Shown: in pieces, positions 39,762-47,844 of the stretch | Layout: each line of letters begins with the position of its first letter | Numbering within the stretch: position 1 is the first letter of the stretch | Origin: Fulvimarina endophytica | Lineage (GTDB): Bacteria; Pseudomonadota; Alphaproteobacteria; Rhizobiales; Rhizobiaceae | DNA length: 64,000 bases | Direction of reading: 5' to 3' | Assembly: GCF_003403015.1 (NCBI RefSeq) | Contig: NZ_QURL01000002.1 | Location: 558,001 to 622,000, forward strand | Position numbers and translations under genes: made by a program | The notes under the pieces: model-generated | What the model was told of the DNA's origin: nothing | The model's database searches: none | Seen by the model: only the letters and a program-made list of their open reading frames with translations

Positions 39762-40400
39762 TCAGGCGATCATGACAGCCGGGACGCGATCCGGCCTACG
39801 GCGGCGATGGGACGAGGGCGCAAACGGGCCGGTGCCCGTGATGACGCCCTGCGCTCCCTGCAGCGCGCCGGCTTTCAGTTCGAGGGCGAGAAGGCGGTGC
39901 GGTTCGAAGGGGCCGGGCATCGCGAGATGCGCCGTCGCGGCCGCGCTGAAGCCGAAACGCGCATAATAGTCCGGATCGCCGACGAGAAGGATCGCCCCAT
40001 GGCCGAGTTCTCTTGCCGAGGCGATCGCGTGGCGCATGATCGATCCGCCGAGGCCCAGCCCCTGGGCTGACGGCTCGACGGCCAGCGGCCCGAGGAGCAA
40101 GGCTTGGGTTCCGTTTTCCCCGAGGGTCACGTGCCAGAGGCGCAGGGTCGCAAGAAGGGAGCCGTCGGGACCGATGGCGACGAAGGAGAGGCCGCTCGCG
40201 GGCAGACGGCCGCGCCGGATCGCTTCGGACGACTTCTTCTTGCGACCGGCGCCCATGGCGCGGTCGAGAAGGGCTTCGCGAGCGGCGACGTGACCGGCGG
40301 TCTCCGCGAGGATCGCGAAGGGCGGGAGCGGTGCGATCCGGTCGCCGGCAAGGGCGAGCGGGGCCGCGTTCGCGAGATCGAGGGCAGGAATGTGCAGCAT
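39762..40400 (-). CDS. GNAT-family N-acetyltransferase
   Basis: This 212-residue protein has a GNAT core. The acetyl-CoA loop reads LAVEPSAQGLGLGGSIMRHA (about 113-132), and DPDYYARFGFSAA follows, a block common in the YhbS-like (COG3153) subgroup. The acceptor substrate is unknown. Residues 45-60 carry a basic patch (GAGRKKKSSEAIRRGRL) suggesting an inserted loop. The ATG at 40400 is preceded by AAGGTGG at six bases. It lies downstream of the decarboxylase in the same direction with about 150 bases between, so co-transcription is possible. Confidence 0.82.
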   Translation of the reverse strand: MLHIPALDLANAAPLALAGDRIAPLPPFAILAETAGHVAAREALLDRAMGAGRKKKSSEAIRRGRLPASGLSFVAIGPDGSLLATLRLWHVTLGENGTQALLLGPLAVEPSAQGLGLGGSIMRHAIASARELGHGAILLVGDPDYYARFGFSAAATAHLAMPGPFEPHRLLALELKAGALQGAQGVITGTGPFAPSSHRRRRPDRVPAVMIA

Positions 40401-40549
40401 GACGAACCACCTTCAGGTCAGGCGGTGGGGAGGGACCGTCCGGGAGGGAACGGCGCGCGAGGCTTCTCGGCCCGGCGCGGCAGGTCCCGCGCCGGATCAG
40501 TCAGTCATGCTTCGTCGTCGAAGCTCGAGGGTCGAAGCCACGATCATGA

Positions 40550-41683
40550 TCAGATGACGTAACTCGCGAGCGGTTCGAAGCCGTTGAAGGCGACCGAGGA
40601 ATAGGTCGTCGTATAGGCTCCGGTGCCCTCGATCAGAACCTCGTCGCCGATCGTCAGCGCGATCGGCAGCGGATAGGGCGTCTTCTCGTAGAGGACATCT
40701 GCGGAATCGCAGGTCGGGCCGGCGAGAACGCAAGGGGCCGTCTCGCCGCCGTCCCGCCGGGTGCGGATCGGATAGCGGATCGCCTCGTCCATGGTCTCGG
40801 CGAGACCGCCGAACTTGCCGATGTCGAGATAGACCCAGCGGTTCTCGTCGGTATCCGACTTCTTCGAGACCAGGACCACTTCCGCCTTGATCACACCGGC
40901 ATCGCCGACCATGCCGCGGCCCGGCTCGATGATCGTCTCGGGCAGGCGATTGCCGAAATGCTTCTTGAGGCTCTCGAAGATCGCCTGGCCGTAGGCCTGG
41001 GCGGTCGGAACGTCCTTGAGGTAACGGGTCGGGAAACCGCCGCCCATATTGACGAGTGTCAGGGTGATGCCGCGCTTCTCGAGCGACTCGAAGACCTGGC
41101 GCGCATCGCCGATCGCCGCGTCCCAGGCGTTCGTGTCGGTCTGCTGCGAGCCGACATGGAAGGAGATGCCGGTGGCGCGCAGGCCGAGATCGCGGGCATG
41201 GGTGAGCACGTCGATCGCCATGGACGGCACGCAGCCGAACTTGCGCGACAGCGGCCACTCGGCGCCTTCGCCATCGGTGAGGACGCGGCAGAACACGCGG
41301 GCGCCGGGAGCGGAGCGGGCGATCTTCTCGACTTCCTCGACGCAGTCGACGGCGAAGAGGGAGACACCGAGGGCGTGCGCGGCGGCGACGTCGCGCTCCT
41401 TCTTGACGGTGTTGCCGTAGGAGATGCGATCCGGGCCGACACCGGTGGCGAGCGCCATCTTGATCTCGGCGACGGAGGCGCAGTCGAAATTGGAGCCGAG
41501 CGACGCCAGCAGCTTCAGGATCTCGGGCGCGGGATTGGCCTTCACGGCGTAGAAGATCGCGGAATCCGGCAGAGCCTTGCGGAAGGCGCAGAAATTGTCC
41601 TGCACGACGTCGAGGTCGACGACGAGGCAGGGGCCTTCGATCGTGTTGGCGGCGAGGAAATCGGTGATGCGCTGCGAAGCCAT
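40550..41683 (-). CDS. Ornithine decarboxylase (fold type III, PLP-dependent)
   Basis: This 377-residue alanine-racemase-fold decarboxylase makes putrescine from ornithine. The PLP lysine is Lys49 in FYAVKANPAPEIL. The phosphate loop includes ISFHVGSQQ and EPGRGMVGD. The second-subunit catalytic Cys is Cys325 in GPTCDSAD. Length and motifs fit eukaryote-like bacterial ODC; some relatives also take lysine, so dual use is possible. The ATG at 41683 follows GGGAG by seven bases, and the open frame to 41899 is rejected as leader sequence. A long structured leader precedes it, and homospermidine synthase, which uses putrescine, lies 13 kb away. Confidence 0.92.
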   Translation of the reverse strand: MASQRITDFLAANTIEGPCLVVDLDVVQDNFCAFRKALPDSAIFYAVKANPAPEILKLLASLGSNFDCASVAEIKMALATGVGPDRISYGNTVKKERDVAAAHALGVSLFAVDCVEEVEKIARSAPGARVFCRVLTDGEGAEWPLSRKFGCVPSMAIDVLTHARDLGLRATGISFHVGSQQTDTNAWDAAIGDARQVFESLEKRGITLTLVNMGGGFPTRYLKDVPTAQAYGQAIFESLKKHFGNRLPETIIEPGRGMVGDAGVIKAEVVLVSKKSDTDENRWVYLDIGKFGGLAETMDEAIRYPIRTRRDGGETAPCVLAGPTCDSADVLYEKTPYPLPIALTIGDEVLIEGTGAYTTTYSSVAFNGFEPLASYVI

Positions 41684-42000
41684 GTGAGCACTCCCACGAG
41701 ACGGGGCGCCCGGATCTGATCGGGCGGTTCGATAAGGAACGAGACGCGAATCTTCGTTTCCGGAACGACGCAGGAACGCCAGAAACCGGATGGGTGAGAT
41801 CGCGCGACGCGATGGGTCCGAAGACGGCACGTCATGCGCCGGTTTCGGGTATCGGTCTGCCATGGATTGGAGGGCTTGGACCCGCCGCACTTCAGGCAAG
41901 GAAGGTGTGCCTCTTCAGTATTCCCGGGTTTGGACACCGGGAGAGACCAGAAAGGCCCGGACCGTCGTTGCTTCAGGCGTCCTCGATTATCGCGCGGCTC
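41684..42000 (-). promoter_or_regulatory. Structured leader of the ornithine decarboxylase mRNA (speF-motif candidate)
   Basis: Read on the minus strand the leader holds several hairpins. CCCGG...CCGGG (41923-41941) has a loop containing GTCCAA. A smaller GGG-TCCAAG-CCC hairpin (41872-41883) repeats that loop. CGCCCG...CGGGCG (near 41706-41726) lies just before the ribosome binding site. Between them runs a distinctive CTGAAGAGGCACACCTTCC block. The alphaproteobacterial speF RNA motif is known upstream of exactly this gene, and the position, length and hairpin-rich layout fit it. I did not run a covariance model, so identity is provisional. A GTG reading frame from 41937 exists but lacks a ribosome binding site. 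Confidence 0.5.
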
Positions 42001-42231
42001 GCGAAACCGACTGGGTGTGTTACGTCCAGGTACCGTCCCGGTTCATCCTCGCTATCGTGAGGACCGGGGGACGCCAATGGGCACGTGCGACATTGGGCAA
42101 GGGCTGACATAAACATGGTAACTGTCATATGCAAGGCGCTTTCGAGCGCTGCGCCAAAGAAAACGAGTGATTTGATTCCCGTGGCAAAACTGCCATAGCC
42201 ATCGGATCGATCCCGACGCGAAAGGGCCTTC
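42001..42231. other. Divergent promoter region, decarboxylase/LysR
   Basis: Together with the leader this completes a 548-base gap without protein genes. AT-richer sequence at 42100-42200 (with CATAAACATGGTAACTGTCATATG) is the likely place for promoters and LysR binding. A TGACAT/ATGGTAACTGTCAT arrangement gives partial dyad symmetry. Confidence 0.35.
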
Positions 42232-43152
42232 ATGGACACCCTCACACGAATGCGTGCCTTCATGGCGGTCGTCGAGAACGAGGGCTTTTCCGCCGCCGCG
42301 CGCAAGACCGGCCGGTCCAAGGCGCTTTTGTCCAAATATGTCCGCGAGCTGGAGGACGAGATCGGTGTCCTCCTCATCAACCGCACGACGCGCCAGGTGG
42401 CGCTGACGGCCGCCGGCGAGGTCTACATGGCCCGGGCGGGCCAGCTCCTCAGCGATATCGAAACGCTCAACGATGCTGCACGCGAGGCCACGGGGGAGGT
42501 CAAGGGGCTCATCCGCGTCAGCGCCGCCCGCACCTTCGGCGACGCCCATCTCGGCCACAGCCTCGTGGACTTCGCCAAGGACCATCCCGATGTCAGCCTC
42601 GACATCCATCTCGACGACGGCTTCGTCGATCTGGTGAACGAGGGCTTCGACGTCGCGATCCGCATGACCCGCCTCGCCGATTCGGCTTTGATCGCCCGGA
42701 GGCTCGCCTCCCTCGGTTTCTGCGTCGTCGCGAGCCCCGATCTCCTGAAGCGGCTGGGCAAGCCGACGCACCCCTCCCAGGTGTCGAACTATCCGGTGGT
42801 CATCGATTCGAATGCGCGCATCTTCACGTCTTGGATGTTCCGCGACCCGGAGACCGGGCAGGCGCTTCCGGTTCAGGTTTCCGGCCAGTTCACCGCCAAC
42901 AGCCCGGTGACGGTGCGGGCCGCGGCCCTTGCAGGTCTCGGTCTCGCCCTCTCGCCCACCTTCGTCGTGCGCGAGGACGTGCGCGAGGGGCGGCTCGTCA
43001 ACATCCTGTCTGAGTTCATGGAGAGCGAGGCCGGCATCTACGCGGTCTTCCCGCACCGCCGGCACCTGCCGGCGCGCGTCCGTCTCTTCGTCGATTATCT
43101 GGCGGCCTGGTTCAAGAAGCACGAACTGGACCTCGTCCATCACGGCTCCTGA
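42232..43152 (+). CDS. LysR-family transcriptional regulator
   Basis: This 306-residue protein has the LysR winged helix-turn-helix at residues 1-62 (MRAFMAVVENEGFSAAARKT, then SKALLSKYVRELE). A periplasmic-binding-protein-like effector domain follows (about 90-295). The helix-turn-helix fits the CrgA/DmlR-like subgroup. It is divergent from the ornithine decarboxylase unit, the usual LysR arrangement, so it may regulate that gene and itself. The effector is unknown. The 39 bases after its stop separate it from the convergent AI-2E-family gene. Confidence 0.9.
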   Translation: MDTLTRMRAFMAVVENEGFSAAARKTGRSKALLSKYVRELEDEIGVLLINRTTRQVALTAAGEVYMARAGQLLSDIETLNDAAREATGEVKGLIRVSAARTFGDAHLGHSLVDFAKDHPDVSLDIHLDDGFVDLVNEGFDVAIRMTRLADSALIARRLASLGFCVVASPDLLKRLGKPTHPSQVSNYPVVIDSNARIFTSWMFRDPETGQALPVQVSGQFTANSPVTVRAAALAGLGLALSPTFVVREDVREGRLVNILSEFMESEAGIYAVFPHRRHLPARVRLFVDYLAAWFKKHELDLVHHGS

Positions 43153-43184
43153 AGCCTTCGGCTTCGGCGCGAAGGCCGGTGATG

Positions 43185-44252
43185 TCAGCGGCCTTCCGCG
43201 CCCTGCGCCTTCGTCTCGTCGGAGCCCGTCTTGCGGAAGTTCTCGTCGCCCCCGACGAAGACGGCGAACTTCCGGGTCGCCTCGAACTTGCTGCAGACGA
43301 TGACGAGCATCGCGGTCAGGGGCACGGCGAGAAGGCCGCCCGCGACACCCCAGATCCAGCCCCAGAAGAGCAGTGACAGGATGATCGTGACGGGCGGCAG
43401 CGACACGCCGCGCGCCTGCAGCATCGGGTAGATGAAATTGCTGATCGTCAGTTGCAGGACGACGAAGCCGGCGAAGACGACGAGGGGCATGACCCAGCCG
43501 CCGAACTGGATGAAGGCGTAGAGCGTCGGCGGCAGGATGCCGATGACGTTTCCTATCACCGGCACGAAGTTCAGGAGAAAGTTCAGGATGCCCCAGATCA
43601 GGGCCATGTCGAGGCCGAGGGCGAAGGCCCAGGCGAAGGAGACGAGGCCTGTGATGAAGCTCGTCACCATCGTCATGGCGAGATAGCTGCGGATCGCATC
43701 CGCCATCTCGCCGACGGTCTGCGAGATCGTATAGCGTTCTTCGGTCTCGAACTCGCGGCGGAACTTGCGCGCGAGCTTCGGGACCTCCGGAAAGCCCAGA
43801 ACGACGATCACCGCCACGACGCCCATATAGCTGAGCACCGTGTAGGCGTCCCCCAGAATGCTGCGCACGAGGGAAGCGACGCGGTCGAACCCTCCGATGT
43901 CCCCCGACAGGGTCGGCAGTCCGTTGGCTTGTGCCCACTCGCCGTATTGATCGAAGAGAGCCTGGAAGTCGTCCTGCTTCTCCACGAAGTTCTGCGCGAC
44001 CCGGGTGAGGGCGTAGGAGATGACGCCGAAGAACAGCGTCACGCCCGCGACGAGAATGACGATCGTCAGCGTGTAGCTCAGGGCCGGGGAGCCGATCCCA
44101 CTCGTCCAGCGCTTGATCGGCCAGGCGGAGGCGATGATGCAGAAGGAGACGACGATGGGCATCAGCACCGGATAGCCGATCTTCACCGCGGCGATCACGG
44201 CGAGGCCCGCGAGGATCGCGAGCAGGCGGTTGCGGACGATGTCGGATTGCAT
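43185..44252 (-). CDS. AI-2E-family (PerM-type) membrane transporter
   Basis: This 355-residue protein has seven to eight membrane segments: paired N-terminal helices (13-60), a long periplasmic or amphipathic loop (about 95-165), and a C-terminal helical bundle (200-320). The family-typical GLVSFAWAFALGLDMALIWGILNFLLNFVPVIG block is interrupted by no frameshift. The family includes TqsA-type autoinducer-2 exporters and Na+/H+ antiporters, so the substrate cannot be assigned. The ATG at 44252 follows AGGAAG by nine bases; the open frame to 44348 is rejected. It is separated by 203 bases from the hydroxyproline genes. Confidence 0.85.
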   Translation of the reverse strand: MQSDIVRNRLLAILAGLAVIAAVKIGYPVLMPIVVSFCIIASAWPIKRWTSGIGSPALSYTLTIVILVAGVTLFFGVISYALTRVAQNFVEKQDDFQALFDQYGEWAQANGLPTLSGDIGGFDRVASLVRSILGDAYTVLSYMGVVAVIVVLGFPEVPKLARKFRREFETEERYTISQTVGEMADAIRSYLAMTMVTSFITGLVSFAWAFALGLDMALIWGILNFLLNFVPVIGNVIGILPPTLYAFIQFGGWVMPLVVFAGFVVLQLTISNFIYPMLQARGVSLPPVTIILSLLFWGWIWGVAGGLLAVPLTAMLVIVCSKFEATRKFAVFVGGDENFRKTGSDETKAQGAEGR

Positions 44253-44455
44253 GATCTGTCGCTTCCTGCCGGACCCGCTTGGGCTGGTTGTTCGTGAGTG
44301 GTGCTCGCGGCCGAGGAACCGAACGCCCCTCGCGATCCACGGACCCACGCTTTCGCCAACGTCCCGATACCGGAACGGTTTCCCACGCGGCTCTTCGGCC
44401 GCCTCGTTCTGATCCTAGCCGGCTATTCTTCGGGCCCTGTCCGTTCTTCGATGCG

Positions 44456-45457
44456 TCAGGGCACGACGAAGCCGTGGGCGAAGGGGTCCCGGTCGTCGAT
44501 GAAGATCGTGTTGATGCCGGTCTGGCGTGCCCAGCCGGCGACCGATGGGATGATCGCGGCGTATTCCGCGACAGTCGTCCTGGTTTCGATCCGACCCTTG
44601 AAGAGCGATCCGATGATCGATTCGTGCACATAGTCGTCGCCGACCGAAAGGCGACCCTTGGCTGCGAGTTGCGCCATGCGGGCGGAGGTGCCCGTACCGC
44701 AGGGCGAACGGTCGATCGCCTTGTCTCCGTAGAAGACGGCGTTGCGCCCATGGGCCGACGCATCGCGTGGCGCGCCGGTCCAGAGGATGTGGCTGAGGCC
44801 GCGAATTTCGGGATGAAGCGGATGGACGAAGTCGTGACCGGCATTGAGTGCCGAGCGCAGTCTCTGGGATAGCGCGACGAGCTCCCCGGCCGAGTAATCG
44901 GCCATGTCCCGGAAATTCTTCTGTCGGTCGACGATGGCGTAGAAATTGCCGCCATAGGCGACGTCGACGACGATCTCGCCGAGGCCGTCGAGGGTGACGG
45001 CGAGGCCTTCGGAATGGAGGAAGCCGGGCACATTGGTGAGCCGCACCTCCTCGACGAAATCGCCGCTGCCGGCATAGGTCACGTCGACCCGCCCGGCGGG
45101 CGTATCCAGCGAGAGCCGTCCTGCCTCTCGCGGCGATACGAGGCCGTTTTCGATCGCCATCGTGACGGTGCCGATGGTGCCGTGGCCGCACATCGGCAGG
45201 CAGCCGGAGGTCTCGATATAGAGGACGGCGATATCGCAATCGGGACGGGTCGGCGGGTAGAGGATCGCGCCGGACATCATGTCGTGGCCGCGCGGCTCGA
45301 ACATCAGGCCGGTGCGGATCCAGTCGTAGTCGCGCAGGAAATGGGCGCGCCGTTCGAGCATGGTCGCGCCTTGGAGGAGGGGCGCGCCGCCGGTGACCAG
45401 CCGCACCGGGTTGCCGCAGGTGTGCCCGTCGAGGCAGGCGAACATATGCTTGGCCAT
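44456..45457 (-). CDS. 4-hydroxyproline 2-epimerase (proline racemase family)
   Basis: This 333-residue cofactor-free epimerase converts trans-4-hydroxy-L-proline to cis-4-hydroxy-D-proline. Two catalytic thiols are visible: Cys90 in MCGHGTIG and Cys253 in CGTGTSAR. The Cys/Cys pair fits the epimerase; hydroxyproline dehydratases have Ser at the first site. Proline racemase is possible from fold alone, but the operon context (FAD oxidase and DHDPS-like deaminase) strongly favours hydroxyproline. It is the last gene of a leftward three-gene operon, 18 bases after the dehydrogenase stop. Confidence 0.9.
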   Translation of the reverse strand: MAKHMFACLDGHTCGNPVRLVTGGAPLLQGATMLERRAHFLRDYDWIRTGLMFEPRGHDMMSGAILYPPTRPDCDIAVLYIETSGCLPMCGHGTIGTVTMAIENGLVSPREAGRLSLDTPAGRVDVTYAGSGDFVEEVRLTNVPGFLHSEGLAVTLDGLGEIVVDVAYGGNFYAIVDRQKNFRDMADYSAGELVALSQRLRSALNAGHDFVHPLHPEIRGLSHILWTGAPRDASAHGRNAVFYGDKAIDRSPCGTGTSARMAQLAAKGRLSVGDDYVHESIIGSLFKGRIETRTTVAEYAAIIPSVAGWARQTGINTIFIDDRDPFAHGFVVP

Positions 45458-45475
45458 GATTGGTTCCGTTGGCGC

Positions 45476-46732
45476 TCAGAAGCGTTGGGGCGAGAAGGGG
45501 CTAAGATCGATCGCCGGCTCGCGGCCGGTGAGAAGATCGGCGACGAGCCGGGCGGTTCCGGCCGATTGGGTGAGACCCAGATGGCCATGGCCGAAGGCAT
45601 GGATGACGCGGGCGCTTGCCCGTGACGGACCGATGGCGGGCAGGCTGTCGGGAAGCGAGGGCCGAAAGCCCATCCAGCGTGTGCCGCCTTCGGTCTTCAG
45701 GGCCGGGAGAAAGCGCTTGGCCTTGTCGAGCATCGCATCGGACCGCGCGAAGTTCGGCGGCAGCGTGAGCCCGCCGAGCTCGACCGCGCCTCCGATCCTG
45801 ATGCCGCTCGAGAGGCGGGAGACGACGAAACCATGTCCGCCGAATGTCAGCTGCAGCCTGAGATCGAAGGCCTCGGGCGGCAGGGTCGTGTTGTAGCCGC
45901 GCTCGGTCTCCAGCGGGATGCGTTCGCCGAGACTGCGCGCGATGTCGCGCGAGAACGCGCCTGCCGCCAGCACGACGCGCCCAGCCGCGATCTCTCCACC
46001 GTCCGCGAGCCGGATCGTCACGCCGTCCTCGTGTGCACGGAGGCCGGCGACCTCGCCGCGCTCGATCCGCCCGCCGCCATCCACGAAGCGGTGGCCGAGA
46101 GTGAGGACGTATTCCTTCGGATCGGCGATCGTGTACCAGGTGGGCGTGAAGGTGCCGCGCTCGAAGGCCGGCGAGAGGCCCGGCTGGAGTTCGGCCATGC
46201 CGTCCCTGTCGAGATGGGCGAAGTCGATGCCGTGCCGCTCGCGCACCGCCCAGCCGGGAAGCGAGGCGCGAAATTCCGCCTCGTTCTCGTAGAGTTCCAG
46301 ATTGCCGTCCTTGCGCAGCATGGCGGCGGTGCCGGTCGCCGCAAGAAAGGGTTCGAGCTCGCGTCTGGAAAGATCCATCATGGCCGCCTGGGCCCTCGCG
46401 GCCCGGGCCGAGCGCCGAGGGCTCGCCGAAAGAGCGAAGCGAAGCATCCAGGGCGCGATCCTCAGGGCGTAGGCCGGCGGGATCGACAGGGGCCCCAGCG
46501 GATCGAGAAGCCAGCGCGGCGCCTTGCGGAACATGCCGGGCGAGGCGAGGGGAAGGATGTCGGTGAAGGCGAAGGCTCCGGCATTGCCGGCGGACGCCCC
46601 GGCCGCCGGACCCTCGCGATCGATCACGGTGACGTCGAGGCCGCGATCTCGTGCGAAGAGCGCGCAGGACAGGCCGATGACGCCCGCGCCGACGACGACG
46701 ACATCGCGGGAGGCTCCGGTCTTGCGGGTCAT
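45476..46732 (-). CDS. FAD-dependent D-amino acid (D-hydroxyproline) dehydrogenase
   Basis: This 418-residue DAO-family flavoenzyme has the Rossmann motif VVVVGAGVIGLSCALFARDRG near 11-31. The C-terminal FAD block runs HGHLGLTQSAGTARLVADLL. It resembles DadA and the D-hydroxyproline dehydrogenases that oxidise cis-4-hydroxy-D-proline to 1-pyrroline-4-hydroxy-2-carboxylate. It lies between the epimerase and the DHDPS-like gene, which fits this second step. The ATG at 46732 is chosen because the residues before it in the open frame do not look coding. Confidence 0.88.
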   Translation of the reverse strand: MTRKTGASRDVVVVGAGVIGLSCALFARDRGLDVTVIDREGPAAGASAGNAGAFAFTDILPLASPGMFRKAPRWLLDPLGPLSIPPAYALRIAPWMLRFALSASPRRSARAARAQAAMMDLSRRELEPFLAATGTAAMLRKDGNLELYENEAEFRASLPGWAVRERHGIDFAHLDRDGMAELQPGLSPAFERGTFTPTWYTIADPKEYVLTLGHRFVDGGGRIERGEVAGLRAHEDGVTIRLADGGEIAAGRVVLAAGAFSRDIARSLGERIPLETERGYNTTLPPEAFDLRLQLTFGGHGFVVSRLSSGIRIGGAVELGGLTLPPNFARSDAMLDKAKRFLPALKTEGGTRWMGFRPSLPDSLPAIGPSRASARVIHAFGHGHLGLTQSAGTARLVADLLTGREPAIDLSPFSPQRF

Positions 46733-46760
46733 GATCCGGTCTCCGCTGGCGCGCGCTCTG

Positions 46761-47726
46761 TCAGGCCGCCTGCGACAGGGCGGCGATGTCGCTGCGCGCC
46801 ACCCACTCGCCATACCAGCGCCGGAAGAGGGCGAACTGGGCTTCGGCAAAGCCGCGCTGGCTGTCGCTCAGAGCATCGGTCTCGTTGAAGTGGAGACGAT
46901 ATTCCTCCTCCCCGTTCAGCACCATCAGATGCTTGTAGTAGAGGACGAGATCCGGTCCCTCGTCGAAGGAGGAAAGAACCGAGAGCGCGCGGTCGAGCTC
47001 CTCGGCCGCGTGGCGGGCCGCGACGTCGCCCGCTGCGGCCTTGCGGGAGAGGGCACAAAGATGGAGCACTTCCCGGGGCAGCACATTGCCGATGCCGGTG
47101 ATCGCGCCGGTCGCGCCGCAATTGACGTAGCCGTGGACGACCGCCGTATCGACGCCCACCATCAGGGTCACGTCACCGTCACCGCTGGTGATGGTCTCGG
47201 CCGCATAGCGCAGATCCTGAGGCCCGCCGAATTCCTTGAAGCCGCAGAGATTGGGGTGCTCGGCGCGCAGGGCGAAGAAGAGGTCGGCCCGCGTCGCAAA
47301 GCCGTAATAGGGGCTGTTGTAGATGACCGCCGGCAGGTCCGGCGCCGCAGCGAGCACGGCCTTGAAATGGGCCTTCTGGGCGGCCGGCGCACTGCCGCGC
47401 GACAGAACCCGCGGAATGACCATCAGACCCTTCGCGCCCACCTTCTGGGCGTGGGCCGCGTGGGCGGCGGCCAGCCGCGTGTTCTGGGCGCCGGTTCCGA
47501 CGATGACGGGAATGCCCGCCTCGCACAGGCGCGAAACGCCGGTCATGCGCTCCTCGTCGGTCAGAAGCGGCCAGTCGCCCATGGAGCCGCAATAGACGAC
47601 GGCCGACATGCCGGCGTCGATCAGCTGCCGGCCCTTGCGCACCAGTGCCTCGTAGTCCGGCGTCCGCTCCGGCGTGCAGGGGGTCATCAGGGCGGGAATG
47701 GTGCCGGAGAAGATGGCGGCTTTCAT
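46761..47726 (-). CDS. DHDPS-family protein, probable pyrroline-4-hydroxy-2-carboxylate deaminase
   Basis: This 321-residue class I aldolase-fold protein carries the Schiff-base Lys164 in CGFKEFGG and the catalytic Tyr140 in VIYNSPYYG. DHDPS-like proteins beside hydroxyproline epimerase and oxidase genes act as deaminases yielding alpha-ketoglutarate semialdehyde, so that role is preferred over lysine synthesis. The first gene of the operon, it starts 28 bases before the dehydrogenase in transcription order. Upstream frame extension to 47939 overlaps other sequence and is rejected. The final step, a semialdehyde dehydrogenase, is not in the window. Confidence 0.87.
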   Translation of the reverse strand: MKAAIFSGTIPALMTPCTPERTPDYEALVRKGRQLIDAGMSAVVYCGSMGDWPLLTDEERMTGVSRLCEAGIPVIVGTGAQNTRLAAAHAAHAQKVGAKGLMVIPRVLSRGSAPAAQKAHFKAVLAAAPDLPAVIYNSPYYGFATRADLFFALRAEHPNLCGFKEFGGPQDLRYAAETITSGDGDVTLMVGVDTAVVHGYVNCGATGAITGIGNVLPREVLHLCALSRKAAAGDVAARHAAEELDRALSVLSSFDEGPDLVLYYKHLMVLNGEEEYRLHFNETDALSDSQRGFAEAQFALFRRWYGEWVARSDIAALSQAA

Positions 47727-47844
47727 CGGGACGGTCTCGTGCGGTTTCAGCTCGCCGCAGTCTGTCCGATCGCGGCCGGAATTGAAATGACCGGCAGCCT
47801 TCCATCCCCCGCCGAAGGTCCGGCGGGACGATCCATCGTCGCGA

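Noticed and set aside
41542..41937. GTG-started upstream frame in the decarboxylase leader, with a CLKCGG segment
   Set aside because: There is no ribosome binding site before the GTG and the region is better explained as structured RNA. A short leader peptide cannot be fully excluded.
42052..45075. 1007-codon leftward frame across LysR, AI-2E and epimerase genes
   Set aside because: It runs through three real genes in different frames, has low-complexity Arg/Ser composition and no domain.
46761..47726. Lysine-pathway dihydrodipicolinate synthase (dapA)
   Set aside because: It is in an operon with hydroxyproline epimerase and a D-amino acid dehydrogenase, so the deaminase role is more likely.
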